This document shows positions 27,195 through 36,692 of a DNA stretch of 64,000 nt, piece by piece. Numbering within the stretch: position 1 is the stretch's first letter; each line of letters begins with the position of its first letter. Position numbers and translations under genes: made by a program. The notes under the pieces are model-generated. The model saw nothing but the letters and a program-made list of their open reading frames with translations, made no database searches and was not told where the DNA came from. Origin of the DNA: Clostridia bacterium. Its GTDB lineage: Bacteria > Bacillota > DTU025. The stretch is taken from positions 1-64,000 of the forward strand of contig JAYFQW010000042.1 in assembly GCA_034926675.1 (NCBI GenBank). The letters run 5' to 3'.

Positions 27195-27398
27195 GTGGCA
27201 TCACGGATTGGGGAGTTGGTCCGGCGCGAACGGGAAAAGAGGGGTTGGAGTCAGCGCAGGCTCGCCGAGGTATCCGGCCTGGACAATACGAACGTATCCA
27301 AAATCGAAACGAGTAATCGCAGACGACCAACGGCAACAGCCCTTGAGAAGCTGTCTGGGGCCTTGAACATACCGCTTGCAGCAGGCGTTTGTCGTTAG
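27195..27398 (+). CDS. small XRE-family DNA-binding protein
   Basis: About 67 residues consisting only of a lambda-repressor-like helix-turn-helix (LVRREREKRGWSQRRLAEVS, GLDNTNVSKIETSNRRRPTA, LEKLSGALNI). The GTG at 27195 is set by AAAGGAGGGG upstream; the frame is open to 27159. It lies between the repeat element and the BceR-type gene. It could be a repressor left by a mobile element or an antitoxin without a partner. An imperfect dyad around 27142-27160 may be its operator. Confidence 0.75.
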   Translation: MASRIGELVRREREKRGWSQRRLAEVSGLDNTNVSKIETSNRRRPTATALEKLSGALNIPLAAGVCR

Positions 27399-27559
27399 CA
27401 TGCAACGGTCCGTGCCTGTCGCACCAACCTTGCCTTCCTATCGGGGACAAAGTCAGTTTCCCGGAGGTTTTGGGGTTCTTGTGACCTGAGCGGTTCCGGG
27501 TCCGAAGCTGAGAACTCGCCTTGTGCTATGATGTATGCAGATGCACAGGGGGGACGCCG

Positions 27560-28309
27560 ATGCACAGGATCATGATAGTCGAAGACGATGACAAGATTGC
27601 CGACATCCTCTCGAGCTATCTAGAGAGGCATGGTTACGAGCCCGTCAGGCCGTCAAGCTTCCGCGACATCAAATCGGAGTTCCTTGCCATCTGCCCCTGC
27701 CTAGTGCTCCTAGACATCAACCTTCCTTATATGGACGGCTTCTACTGGTGCCGGCAGATACGTACCGTATCGAACGCGCCGGTGATCTTCATCTCCGCCC
27801 GCTCAGGCGACATGGATCAAGTCCTCGCTCTCGATAACGGCGGCGACGACTATATCACCAAACCACTCTCCATTGATGTCGTGATAGCCAAGGTTCGCGC
27901 CGCGCTCAGGCGAGCTTACGGCGAATACTCCGCTCAGGCCGAGTCCGACCCAGATGTATACGAAATCGAAGGACTCTATCTGTATCGCGGCAAGAGCGTG
28001 GTGGAGTGGCAAGGTGCGCAGGTGTTCCTAACGCCCAAAGAGTTCCGATTGCTGGACCTGCTGGCGCGCCGATTGGGGCAAATCGTTCCCCGCGACCGCC
28101 TACTCGAAGCCCTCTGGGACGATGTGGAGTTCGTAGACGACAACACCCTCACTGTGAACGTCACGCGAGTGAGGCACAAGCTCCAGACGATTGGCGTGAC
28201 TGACGCCATCGGAACCATCCGCGGCAAGGGATACAAACTCGCACCTGCATGGAACGCTGGGCATTATAGCCCCGGCCGATGCGAGGGCGGGAACGAGGGA
28301 TCCGTATGA
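27560..28309 (+). CDS. bceR: BceR-type response regulator (OmpR family)
   Basis: A 249-residue regulator: receiver (VEDDDKI; phospho-acceptor in LVLLDINLPYMDG; ISARSG; ITKPL) and an OmpR-type winged helix (LTPKEFRLLDLLARRLGQIV, NTLTVNVTRVRHKL, TIRGKGYKL). In the Bce system it switches on the adjacent ABC transporter in response to peptide antibiotics. The ATG at 27560 follows AGGGGGGA. The stop overlaps the kinase start (ATGA). The symbol is by family resemblance. Confidence 0.88.
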   Translation: MHRIMIVEDDDKIADILSSYLERHGYEPVRPSSFRDIKSEFLAICPCLVLLDINLPYMDGFYWCRQIRTVSNAPVIFISARSGDMDQVLALDNGGDDYITKPLSIDVVIAKVRAALRRAYGEYSAQAESDPDVYEIEGLYLYRGKSVVEWQGAQVFLTPKEFRLLDLLARRLGQIVPRDRLLEALWDDVEFVDDNTLTVNVTRVRHKLQTIGVTDAIGTIRGKGYKLAPAWNAGHYSPGRCEGGNEGSV

Positions 28310-29451
28310 GTATCCTCGATTACCTGGGGAGCCGAGCCACATTCATCATCTTCCACCTGCTCGCAGGGGCGCTGGGCATCGCCGTCATCCAGTTGGACCT
28401 GCTTCGGACAGGCGAACGCGGGCTCACCCCCGGTTCGGCAGCGTACATCGTGGTGCTCCACACAGCAGCGCTCATCGTCGCTCTGGCCATCGACTACTCT
28501 CGGCAGCACGCATTCTTCCGCCGCGCCCGGGCGATCGCAGCCGGGCCCGACCCCCTGGCCCACGTGCCATCCCTCCCTATCGCCAGCACCGCCGAACAGC
28601 GTGTCCTATCACAGCTGGCAAATGCAGCCTACACGTCCCACACCGCAGAGATCCTGAGGCGCGAGGAGCAGTCGCAGATGCACATCGATTTCACTAACCG
28701 ATGGGTCCACGCCATGAAGACCCCGGTCTCAGTTATAGACCTCCTCGTCCAGCAGTCGAGGGAGGTCTGGTCTGTGGATGAAGCCCTGACGCTTCTCGAC
28801 AGCATTCAGGAGGAGAATGAGAAGATCGCCCACGCCCTCGAAACGATGCTGGGCATGGCCCGGCAGGAGCGGTTCTCCCTGGACCTCCTGCCCGAGCAGG
28901 TAGACCTGACTGAAGTCGCGCGCAACGTGGTGAACAAGCACAGAAAGGAATTCATCAGGTACTCCATCTACCCGGTTGTCGAGTGCCATGCCCCCAACTC
29001 CATCGTGGAGACAGACGAAAAGTGGATCACATTCGTCGTCGATCAGCTCGTGTCAAATGCGATTAAGTACACTCGGGTAAACCGGCATGTAGCTGCGATT
29101 GACGATTGCGTCCCCGAAAGCGGCAGGCGAGTTCAAATTCTGATCGATGAGCCCCCGATCGATGCTCGTGCCCGGATCGCCATGCTCCCGCCGGCTGTGA
29201 CGCTGACAGTTCGTGATCACGGCATCGGAATCCCCGCGCAGGATCTTCCGAGGATCTTCGACCCCTTCTTCACCGGCGAAAATGGGCGCGTCGTGCCCGA
29301 GTCAACCGGCATGGGCCTCTTCCTAGTCCGAAGGATATGCGCCGATCTCGGCCACACCGTCACCGCCCAGTCCCAGCCGGGGCAGGGCGCCGCCATGAGC
29401 GTCACATTCTCCACAACCTCCGTCACACACGGCATAACCGCGACTGTGTAG
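28306..29451 (+). CDS. bceS: BceS-type intramembrane-sensing histidine kinase
   Basis: A 381-residue kinase with two N-terminal membrane helices (FIIFHLLAGALGIAVIQ; AYIVVLHTAALIVALAI) and almost no extracellular loop, as in BceS/YvcQ kinases that sense through the transporter. The phospho-acceptor His is in the family motif WVHAMKTPVSVID. ATP-binding boxes are QLVSNAIKYT, RDHGIGI and STGMGLFLVRRI. It overlaps the regulator gene by four bases. Confidence 0.88.
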   Translation: MSILDYLGSRATFIIFHLLAGALGIAVIQLDLLRTGERGLTPGSAAYIVVLHTAALIVALAIDYSRQHAFFRRARAIAAGPDPLAHVPSLPIASTAEQRVLSQLANAAYTSHTAEILRREEQSQMHIDFTNRWVHAMKTPVSVIDLLVQQSREVWSVDEALTLLDSIQEENEKIAHALETMLGMARQERFSLDLLPEQVDLTEVARNVVNKHRKEFIRYSIYPVVECHAPNSIVETDEKWITFVVDQLVSNAIKYTRVNRHVAAIDDCVPESGRRVQILIDEPPIDARARIAMLPPAVTLTVRDHGIGIPAQDLPRIFDPFFTGENGRVVPESTGMGLFLVRRICADLGHTVTAQSQPGQGAAMSVTFSTTSVTHGITATV

Positions 29452-29594
29452 CCGCAGCCGTGCAATCCCAACCTTGCGACAATGTAAGGCTGCACCGGCC
29501 TTCTCGTAAGCCTGCCAAATGGAGACATTCGAGCCAGCCCTGTATACTCATAATCGAAACCTCAACATGCAACACGCAAGGAGGGACTCTGAAG

Positions 29595-30377
29595 ATGGCG
29601 GTCCTCACCGCACACGCTCTCACGAAGGTATACGGCTCGCCCAAGGGCGCGGCGACCACTCGTGCCCTGAACGGTCTGAGCATGGAGGTAGACGCGGGCG
29701 AGTTCGTCGGGGTCATGGGACCATCCGGAAGCGGCAAGACGACTCTGCTCAACGTGCTGGCGACCATCGATGCGCCCACGTCCGGGACTGTAGAGGTGAA
29801 CGGCACATCCCCCGGGAAGCTTCGCGGCGATCAGCTGGCGCTCTTCCGCCGCCGCCAGCTCGGATTCGTGTTCCAGGACTTCAACCTACTCAATACGCTT
29901 TCGGTTCGCGAGAACATCGCGCTCCCGCTGGCTCTGGATAACGTGCGCGCCGACGACATCGACCGCCGGGTTGAACAGGTCGCAGTCCGCCTGGGCATCA
30001 GCCACATACTGGACAAGCGCACCTACGAGATATCCGGCGGTGAACAGCAGCGTGCGGCTATCGGACGGGCCATAGTTCCAAGGCCCGCGATCTTGCTCGC
30101 CGACGAGCCCACCGGCAATCTCGACTCCAAGTCGTCTCACGGGGTCATGCAGGCCTTCCGGGACCTCAACGAAAAGGACGGCGCCACGATCCTGGTGGTC
30201 ACGCATGACCCGTTCGTGGCGAGTTTCTGCCGGAGGATCGTGTTCATCAAAGACGGCAAGGTTTTCTCGGAACTCAGGCGGGGCGCCGACGGTCGCCAGG
30301 CCTTCTTCCAGAAGGTTCTGGACTCTTTGAGCGTACTGGGAGGTGAGTTCAATGACGTTGCTGCGTCTCGCGTATAG
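29595..30377 (+). CDS. bceA: BceA-type ABC transporter ATPase
   Basis: A 260-residue ATPase of the MacB/LolD-like group: Walker A in MGPSGSGKTTLLN, Q-loop in FVFQDFNLL, signature ISGGEQQRAAIGRA, Walker B ILLADEPTGNLDS, H-loop VTHD. The ATG at 29595 follows AAGGAGGGACTCTGAAG. The stop lies 26 bases inside the permease gene. It powers the permease in freeing cell-wall lipid targets from peptide antibiotics such as bacitracin-like compounds (family knowledge). Confidence 0.9.
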   Translation: MAVLTAHALTKVYGSPKGAATTRALNGLSMEVDAGEFVGVMGPSGSGKTTLLNVLATIDAPTSGTVEVNGTSPGKLRGDQLALFRRRQLGFVFQDFNLLNTLSVRENIALPLALDNVRADDIDRRVEQVAVRLGISHILDKRTYEISGGEQQRAAIGRAIVPRPAILLADEPTGNLDSKSSHGVMQAFRDLNEKDGATILVVTHDPFVASFCRRIVFIKDGKVFSELRRGADGRQAFFQKVLDSLSVLGGEFNDVAASRV

Positions 30378-32280
30378 GAACGTTCGGGAGAACCGGCGCA
30401 CCTACTTCGGCTTCCTCGCCAGCAGCGTCTTCGCCGTCGTGGTGTTCTACCTCTTTGCTGCATTTCGGGCCCTGCCGGCGGTGGTCGAAGGCCACTATCC
30501 CGGCGCCCGTAGCGTTGCCTCCGGACTTCAAGTATGCCAGTATCTGATCATAGCGTTCTCAATCTTCTTCACCCTCTATTCGAATTCCGCGTTTGTGAAG
30601 TCGCGCAAGCGGGAACTGGGCGTGCTCGCTCTGCTGGGCGCACAACGCCGGCAGTTGAGCCTGCTTCTGTTCGGCGAGAGCATAATCGTGGGGATCACGT
30701 CCATAGCAGCCGGGCTCGGCTTAGGCGGATTGTTCGTCAGGCTATTCGTGATGGCGATCGATAGGATCCTGATGTCCCCCGAGCCGCTCCCGTTTGTGAT
30801 CCAATTTGGCCCGATATTGACCACAACCTTCACCTACCTGGCATTGTTCGTCGTGATCAGCGCGCTCAATATCGTCTCGATCAACACGAGCCAGGTCATA
30901 CAGCTCGTAAAGGCCCCCGCCAAGCCAAAGACACCGCCCGTCTACTCCCGGCGCCTCGTGGCGCTTGGCATCGCATTCCTAGCATCAGGATACGCCGTGG
31001 CATGGACAGTCTCGGAAGTAGGGGTAGTTGTGGCCTTCCTGCCGGTAACAGCCATTGTGTGCGTTGGGACTCATATCCTCTTCACACAGGCCAGCGTGGC
31101 CGTGCTCCGCCGTCTCCAGCGGCGCAAGTCAGTCTACTACAAGCAGACCAACCTGCTCACCATTTCCGACTTGGTCTTCAAGATGAAGGACAACGCGCGC
31201 ATCCTCGCGCAAGTGGCCATCTTAAGCGCAGTGGTGCTAACCGCTTCAGGGGTGATCTACACTCTCGGCACGGGCCCGGCGGAGGATGCGAAAAATCGCT
31301 ACGCTAGAGCCGTCTCGTTCGTTCTGCCGGCTACTCACGACTCAGTGCGCATTGCCCAACACTTCAGAGACCGCCTGGTCGCGGCCGGAGCGGTGATCAC
31401 AGACTCGGCGATCATGTCGGCAATACAGGTTGAAGTTCCCGACATATCCAAGAAGGCCCCAGGGCTCATCGTGCCGGCGGACGACTACAACCGATGGGCG
31501 CGCGAGACGGGAATGCTTGAGGCCCATCTGAACTATGGGCATGTCGTGCGCATACTCCGGAACCCGGAAAGCCGCACGCGCCCCGATGACGCGGGGCAGA
31601 TTGTCCACGCCATAGCAGGGGCAACCGACCTGGCGTTCGTAACAGACGGGGCAATTTCGGCGCCGCTCGTCAGCGGAATGGGAGATGCGGCATTCCTCCT
31701 GGTGTGCGACAACGGCCGGTTTGCCGAGCTCATGCGGGATCTGCCCGCAAAATGCCAGGAAACCTGGTTCAGCTGCGAACTGTCCAATTGGAAACGAGCC
31801 AGGAAGGCGGAACAGGCCGCAATGGAAGCGTTCCCGCAGGGATATCCAATGGCATACGCGTCCCGCGTCAAGGAATACTCGCAGATGATGGCATCACTCA
31901 ACATGCTAATGCTCGTCGCGATGTTCGTGGCGTTCCTCTTCTTCCTGGCGGCAGGGTCGATGCTGTACTTCAGGTTCTTCCTAGAGATCCAAGAAGACCA
32001 GGCAAGGTACGTCGCCCTCCGTCGGATCGGCCTCTCGTGGCGAGAAATCCGTGGAATCGTGACCCGGGAGATGGCCGTGCTGTTCTTCGCTCCCTGGGTC
32101 GTCGCGTTCGTGCACCAGATGGTCGCGCTGCGTTCGTTCTCGACCGTTACGCCGATGATGCCCATAGAAGTCTGGAAGTATGGCGCGGCCGCCGCCGGGA
32201 TCTTCCTTGCCCTGCAGACAGTCTATTTCCTGCTCGCGCGGGGCGCCTACCTCCAGGAACTGGCCCCGGCTGTGAAGTAA
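30352..32280 (+). CDS. bceB: BceB-type ABC permease (FtsX family)
   Basis: About 642 residues with ten hydrophobic segments in the BceB pattern: TM1, a cluster of three (about 60-170), more helices near 205-250 and 290, a large extracellular domain of about 200 residues (about 320-515), then three C-terminal helices (LNMLMLVAMFVAFLFFLAA; MAVLFFAPWVVAFVHQM; AAAAGIFLALQTVYFLL). The extracellular domain confers drug sensing in this family. The ATG at 30352 follows GGGAGGTGAG. It closes a complete BceRSAB set; no bacteriocin or lantibiotic precursor is nearby. Confidence 0.9.
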   Translation: MTLLRLAYRNVRENRRTYFGFLASSVFAVVVFYLFAAFRALPAVVEGHYPGARSVASGLQVCQYLIIAFSIFFTLYSNSAFVKSRKRELGVLALLGAQRRQLSLLLFGESIIVGITSIAAGLGLGGLFVRLFVMAIDRILMSPEPLPFVIQFGPILTTTFTYLALFVVISALNIVSINTSQVIQLVKAPAKPKTPPVYSRRLVALGIAFLASGYAVAWTVSEVGVVVAFLPVTAIVCVGTHILFTQASVAVLRRLQRRKSVYYKQTNLLTISDLVFKMKDNARILAQVAILSAVVLTASGVIYTLGTGPAEDAKNRYARAVSFVLPATHDSVRIAQHFRDRLVAAGAVITDSAIMSAIQVEVPDISKKAPGLIVPADDYNRWARETGMLEAHLNYGHVVRILRNPESRTRPDDAGQIVHAIAGATDLAFVTDGAISAPLVSGMGDAAFLLVCDNGRFAELMRDLPAKCQETWFSCELSNWKRARKAEQAAMEAFPQGYPMAYASRVKEYSQMMASLNMLMLVAMFVAFLFFLAAGSMLYFRFFLEIQEDQARYVALRRIGLSWREIRGIVTREMAVLFFAPWVVAFVHQMVALRSFSTVTPMMPIEVWKYGAAAAGIFLALQTVYFLLARGAYLQELAPAVK

Positions 32281-32441
32281 GTAGGTGAGGCCCATGTTTC
32301 ATTGCCAATAGTCGGGCTGGGCTACAATGGCCAGATGCCGACCGTTCTGGTAGAATAGTGGTTACAGCTATCTGCTTCATCGCCTCGTCGCTGAACAAGC
32401 AGTCCTGGGCTCCGAGGCTGATCCTCGTCGGAGGAGGCTGA

Positions 32442-34847
32442 ATGGTGGACGAGACCATATTTCCAATAGCCAGGTTTCTTCTTACGCGCGACATGCTCGA
32501 AAACGGCACGATCCCGCTGGATGGCGAAGTGGCCCAAGCCCTGTCCCGCAAGCCCAAGGTGATCCGGATGGGGATCGCCACGCCTAACAGCGAGCCCGTA
32601 CCGGCCATCGCCCACTGGTCGGAACGCGTCATACGTTGTCCAAAGCTCAAATCGCTCATCGGGGATACGACACTCTTCGCCGCTGGTGAGGAATGGTTCC
32701 TGCTGTGCGCAGTTCGCAACGTCTCCGGCATATTCGTGATTGTCCTGGCGCGTGAAGCGTGGATATGGTGGAACGAACTTGAGGAAAGAAGCACGTCGAG
32801 ATCTGGCGGACGCGCTGACTTCCGGGATTCGTCCACCGCTCGGCATTCAAGAAGCAGCACGAGAGTGGGAAAAGCCGCGGCGCCGCGGCGCGCCCCTGCG
32901 CCATCGTCCGGGCAGCCGTCAGGGCCCGAGCCGGCGTCAGCACCCGAGTCGCATCCAGCCTCGACCGAGCCGGCGTCAGCGCCCGAGTCGCCTTACGAAC
33001 CGGCGTCAGCATCCGATCCGGCGCCGCCCGACTTCGATGCAGAAGCCTGGAAATTGGTGGACACGCGGCTAATCTCGTCACCCGGCTCGCCTATCACGCT
33101 AGACAACCCGTCGGTGAAGGCGCTTGTCGCGCTGCTTGAATCCGGCGCGTTTGATACGATCGCTCAGTCGCGAGTGCATGGCAAATCGCTGCAACTCTCC
33201 ATGAGCCCTGGCTTCGACCAGCTCCTGTCGCTGGACGCCGTTCGAGGAATCGTACCCTTTGAGTACCAGGTGGGCGTGGTCTGCCAGGTGCTGCAGAGGA
33301 TGCGCGGGCGAGCAATCCTGGCCGACGAAGTCGGTCTGGGCAAGACCATCGAGGCCGGACTCATCCTGATGGAGTATATAATGCGCGGACTGGTACGGCG
33401 TGTGCTGGTGTTGTGTCCTCCGCCTCTGATCTCCCAGTGGCGCGGCGAACTCGAGTCCAAGTTTGGTCTGGGTTTCGTAGCATCCGACGACCCAGCGTTC
33501 GTCTCACAGCCTGATCCGTGGGCGTCAGAAGATCGGATCATCGCGTCCATCGATACCGCTAAGCGTGAGCCGCACTTCTCACGAATCGTCTCTACGCCAT
33601 TTGACATGATCATCGTAGACGAGGCGCACCGCTGCAGGAACAAGAACACGCTGACGTGGAAACTCGTCAATAGCGTCCAGAAAAAGTACATACTGCTCCT
33701 GACGGCAACGCCCGTGCAGAACGACCTCTCCGAGCTGTTCAACATGATAACCCTGGTCCGTCCAGGCCAGCTCGAAACGGCGTCCGAGTTCTCCCGCAAT
33801 TACATCACTCGCGGCGACAGGCTGAAACCCAGGAACGCGGCAGACCTCAGAGACCTCATGCGCGACATCATGATACGCAACAGGCGCGAGACGTGTGGGG
33901 TAGAACTGCCGCGAAGGCGCGCAGAGACGGTCCGAATCGCCCCGGACCCAGACGAAGCCAGTCTCTACGCCCGCATCACCGACGAAGTCCGCGGCCTATT
34001 CAGGGGCATGCATTCGTCCCAAGCCCACGAGCAACTGCGCCTGGCGCTCAAGACGCTCCAGAAGGAGGCCGGCTCCAGCATGCTGGCTGCAGCGCCCACA
34101 CTCGACCGGCTGGCCGACACACTCAGATCCCGCGGCCGGGCCGAGGCGGCCGAGCACCTTGAGGACCTGGCAGATGTCGGAGTATCCATGCGCTCCTCGG
34201 CCAAGGCCGAGGCCCTGATCTCGCTGATCAAGCAGGCCCACACGAAGGTGCTGGTGTTCACCGGCTACCGGGCCACACTGGGTATGCTCGCCCGCGCGAT
34301 GCGAGACAATGGCATATCGCACGCGGTCTTCTCGGGCGATATGTCTAGGCGTGAGCGCGACCGCGCCATAGAGGCCTTCCGTGGCGAAAGCCAGGTCCTG
34401 CTATCGACGGAAACTGGCGGCGAAGGCCGCAACATGCAGTTCTGCAACGTGATGGTCAACTACGACCTCCCGTGGAACCCAATGCGGATCGAGCAGCGCA
34501 TAGGACGCATTCACAGGATAGGCCAGGAGAAAGAGGTCTACGTGTTCAACCTGTCAGTCGATGGAACGCTTGAGTCACACATCTTGGACGTTCTGGACGC
34601 CAAGATCAACATGTTCGAGCTGGTCATAGGCGAACTCGACATGATCCTCGGCAATATCCAGGACGAAGAGGACTTCGAGGACACGGTGATGGACATCTGG
34701 GCTGGCGCCGCATCCGAAGCTGAGGCGGCAGACGGCATGCGTGCGCTGGGCGACCGCCTGGCTCAGGCCAAGGCGGAATACCAGAAGACCCGGGACTACG
34801 AAGACAGGCTTTTCGGAACTGACCTGGGTACAGAACAGGAGCCGTAG
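32442..34847 (+). CDS. RapA/SNF2-type DEAH helicase with novel N-terminal domain
   Basis: An 801-residue superfamily 2 translocase. Residues 1-115 form an unrecognised N-terminal domain. Residues about 118-200 are a low-complexity Pro/Ala/Ser/Glu linker built from PASAPES-like repeats. Helicase motifs follow: I (ILADEVGLGKTIEAGLIL), Ia (VLCPPPLISQWRGEL), II (IIVDEAHRCRN), III (LLTATPVQN), IV (VLVFTGYRATLG), V-VI (STETGGEGRNMQF; RIEQRIGRIHRIGQ). It resembles the helicase core of RapA/HepA, which remodels RNA polymerase, and SNF2 proteins of phage-defence systems. A partner gene follows after 64 bases on the same strand. No methylase or nuclease domain is nearby, so it is not a DISARM locus. 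Confidence 0.88.
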   Translation: MVDETIFPIARFLLTRDMLENGTIPLDGEVAQALSRKPKVIRMGIATPNSEPVPAIAHWSERVIRCPKLKSLIGDTTLFAAGEEWFLLCAVRNVSGIFVIVLAREAWIWWNELEERSTSRSGGRADFRDSSTARHSRSSTRVGKAAAPRRAPAPSSGQPSGPEPASAPESHPASTEPASAPESPYEPASASDPAPPDFDAEAWKLVDTRLISSPGSPITLDNPSVKALVALLESGAFDTIAQSRVHGKSLQLSMSPGFDQLLSLDAVRGIVPFEYQVGVVCQVLQRMRGRAILADEVGLGKTIEAGLILMEYIMRGLVRRVLVLCPPPLISQWRGELESKFGLGFVASDDPAFVSQPDPWASEDRIIASIDTAKREPHFSRIVSTPFDMIIVDEAHRCRNKNTLTWKLVNSVQKKYILLLTATPVQNDLSELFNMITLVRPGQLETASEFSRNYITRGDRLKPRNAADLRDLMRDIMIRNRRETCGVELPRRRAETVRIAPDPDEASLYARITDEVRGLFRGMHSSQAHEQLRLALKTLQKEAGSSMLAAAPTLDRLADTLRSRGRAEAAEHLEDLADVGVSMRSSAKAEALISLIKQAHTKVLVFTGYRATLGMLARAMRDNGISHAVFSGDMSRRERDRAIEAFRGESQVLLSTETGGEGRNMQFCNVMVNYDLPWNPMRIEQRIGRIHRIGQEKEVYVFNLSVDGTLESHILDVLDAKINMFELVIGELDMILGNIQDEEDFEDTVMDIWAGAASEAEAADGMRALGDRLAQAKAEYQKTRDYEDRLFGTDLGTEQEP

Positions 34848-34911
34848 AACGTCGGCGCCGCATAGATCTTCGGACGCGGAGTAATTGGGGTTTGGGTGGT
34901 GCGAGAACGCA

Positions 34912-36045
34912 ATGGCAGCTGAACCCGTGACTACCGATCTCAAAGCTTACCTCATAGATCTGGCCGCAGCCGCCGGCGGCGTCGCTGACGCGGTAGATGA
35001 CGATGTACTTGATCTCGCCCTGCCGGAAGGTGCGGCAACGCGCGCCGGTCTTCCCGAGTTCTTCACCGTAGCGCTCAGCCGCGACGCCGCAGACGAGACA
35101 CAGGGCGCCGAATACGTAACGTATGGAAGCGCGATCCTCGACAAGCTGGTCGGAATGGGGCTCGACACCGGTCGCGCGCTTCGCCTCCGCGCAGCCTTGC
35201 CGCCAACCTCGATGAGGGTGCCCCCCAACCTGATGCAGTGGATACAGGACAGTGTCGTGTTTGAGAAATGCCGCCGCCCGGCCCTGGAGTCGACCGCCGT
35301 TGAACACCACCAACAGGTGGTGTTCAACTTCGTCCTCTCGTACGTGTCCGACGAGAAGCTCACCGATGACGTAATGATAGCAGTGGACCGCCACACGCTG
35401 GGCGACGACACCGGCCTTCTAGACGGCCAAACCAAAGTGTACTTCGCCGATGCAGGCACGGGGCGCGCCGACAACGCCGATGCTGCCGATTCCCAAGAGC
35501 TGTCGTGCCCGCAGGTGATCGTTCATCCATATTCCGAAGCAGCCACGGTGGCAGAGGGAATTCTGGCGGAGAGCGCGCTCCCTCAGTACATTAGCTATCA
35601 ACGTCAGGCTGCGCTCTACTGCCGGCAAGAACTGGCTAAACTGCTCCGCTACTACCATGAGACCATCGAACAGCTGAAATCGCGGGAGGAAACAACGACG
35701 GACGGGGACCGCCGTGAGCGCCTCGCCGCAAAGATCCAGGCTACGCTGGCCGAGAAGGAACGCCGCTCCATGGACCTCATCGAAAGATACCACGTGTACG
35801 CCTCCGCCCGCCTCGACAGCGCTGCCGTGCGGATCATGCCCAAGGTCAGAGCGCGCCTGCAAGTGCAACATATGCGCGAAACCCTGCACCAAGACGTCTT
35901 CTACAACTTGGCCTCAAGCAGCGTAGAGCCCATCGCCTGCCCCATCTGCCACGCTAGAAGCGCAGTCGTGTTCCCCGCATCCGCCATGGCCGACGCCCCC
36001 GAGCATCTCGAGGGCCAGTTCGTATGCCCAAAGCATGTGGTCTAG
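34912..36045 (+). CDS. unrecognised helicase partner with coiled coil and C-terminal zinc-ribbon-like motif
   Basis: About 377 residues with no family I recognise. It has an N-terminal acidic Ala-rich part (1-60), a middle globular part (about 60-230), a predicted helical coiled coil (about 235-325: RQELAKLLRYYHETIEQLKS, LAAKIQATLAEKERRSMDLI), and a C-terminal CPICH...CPKH pair about 30 residues apart that could bind zinc. ATG 34912 is chosen after GGTGGTGCG; an in-frame TTG at 34885 is possible. It lies 64 bases after the SNF2-type helicase, so the two probably act as one complex. The arrangement suggests an adaptor for nucleic acid or RNA polymerase (inference). Confidence 0.7.
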   Translation: MAAEPVTTDLKAYLIDLAAAAGGVADAVDDDVLDLALPEGAATRAGLPEFFTVALSRDAADETQGAEYVTYGSAILDKLVGMGLDTGRALRLRAALPPTSMRVPPNLMQWIQDSVVFEKCRRPALESTAVEHHQQVVFNFVLSYVSDEKLTDDVMIAVDRHTLGDDTGLLDGQTKVYFADAGTGRADNADAADSQELSCPQVIVHPYSEAATVAEGILAESALPQYISYQRQAALYCRQELAKLLRYYHETIEQLKSREETTTDGDRRERLAAKIQATLAEKERRSMDLIERYHVYASARLDSAAVRIMPKVRARLQVQHMRETLHQDVFYNLASSSVEPIACPICHARSAVVFPASAMADAPEHLEGQFVCPKHVV

Positions 36046-36334
36046 GCTGAAGGGATTGATCAGCGCCGCGAGCCAGAGTGTCCAGAACCGCATCAGCGTC
36101 GGCGTCGGGACGAGTGGCCTTCGCCACACCGCAATACTGTCATAGCTGTATTATGGCATTGATATGCATTTGCCGCTGACGAAGCTGTTACTGCAATCCG
36201 GGCTGAAATGCCCAAGAGGTGCATGTGCCAATCCGCAGGCGAAGGGAATTCAGTTCAGTTCGCGAATAATCTGATTGAAGCCCAGCGTCCGCATTGGGTG
36301 AGCGGCATTCTAGCTGGGCCAATGGAGTGGAAAG

Positions 36335-36616
36335 ATGCCTCGTTTCATCGGGAAGCCCGCCAGAGTTGAGTGTTCCGCGGGAGGAACTACGCCGACAGCA
36401 TTCTCGTGGGACGAGACGGTCATCAGAGTGGTGGAGATCCTGGCCGAATGGCAGGACTTCGGTTTCGGCGGCGCCCACCCGTCCGCGAGAACCTGGAGAA
36501 CCAGGCGCCACCGCAATTACTACAGAGTCCTTTGCCATGATGGGCGTACATATGAGTTATACCTCGACAGGGGCAGCGGACAACGCGAATGGCATGTGTA
36601 CAGGCAAGTGGATTGA
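36335..36616 (+). CDS. DUF6504 family small protein
   Basis: A 93-residue protein matching the DUF6504 pattern: MPRFIGKP start, VIRVVEILAEWQDFGFGG, WRTRRHRNYYRV, DGRTYELYLDRG and a terminal WHVYRQVD. The family is widespread in actinobacteria and some Firmicutes and has no known function; members are sometimes encoded near DNA-repair or polymerase genes. TGGAGTGG precedes the ATG. The 290 bases before it hold no other gene. Confidence 0.75.
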   Translation: MPRFIGKPARVECSAGGTTPTAFSWDETVIRVVEILAEWQDFGFGGAHPSARTWRTRRHRNYYRVLCHDGRTYELYLDRGSGQREWHVYRQVD

Positions 36617-36692
36617 GTGCAGTCGCCAAACAGGCTTTCGTTGCCCTCTGGCCATGCCGTCCCGGGACCTACCAACAGTCATTATGCAGCAG

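Noticed and set aside
32442-36045. DISARM or a classical restriction system
   Set aside because: An SNF2-type helicase is present, but no methyltransferase, DrmA/DrmB-like or PLD-type gene was found on either side.
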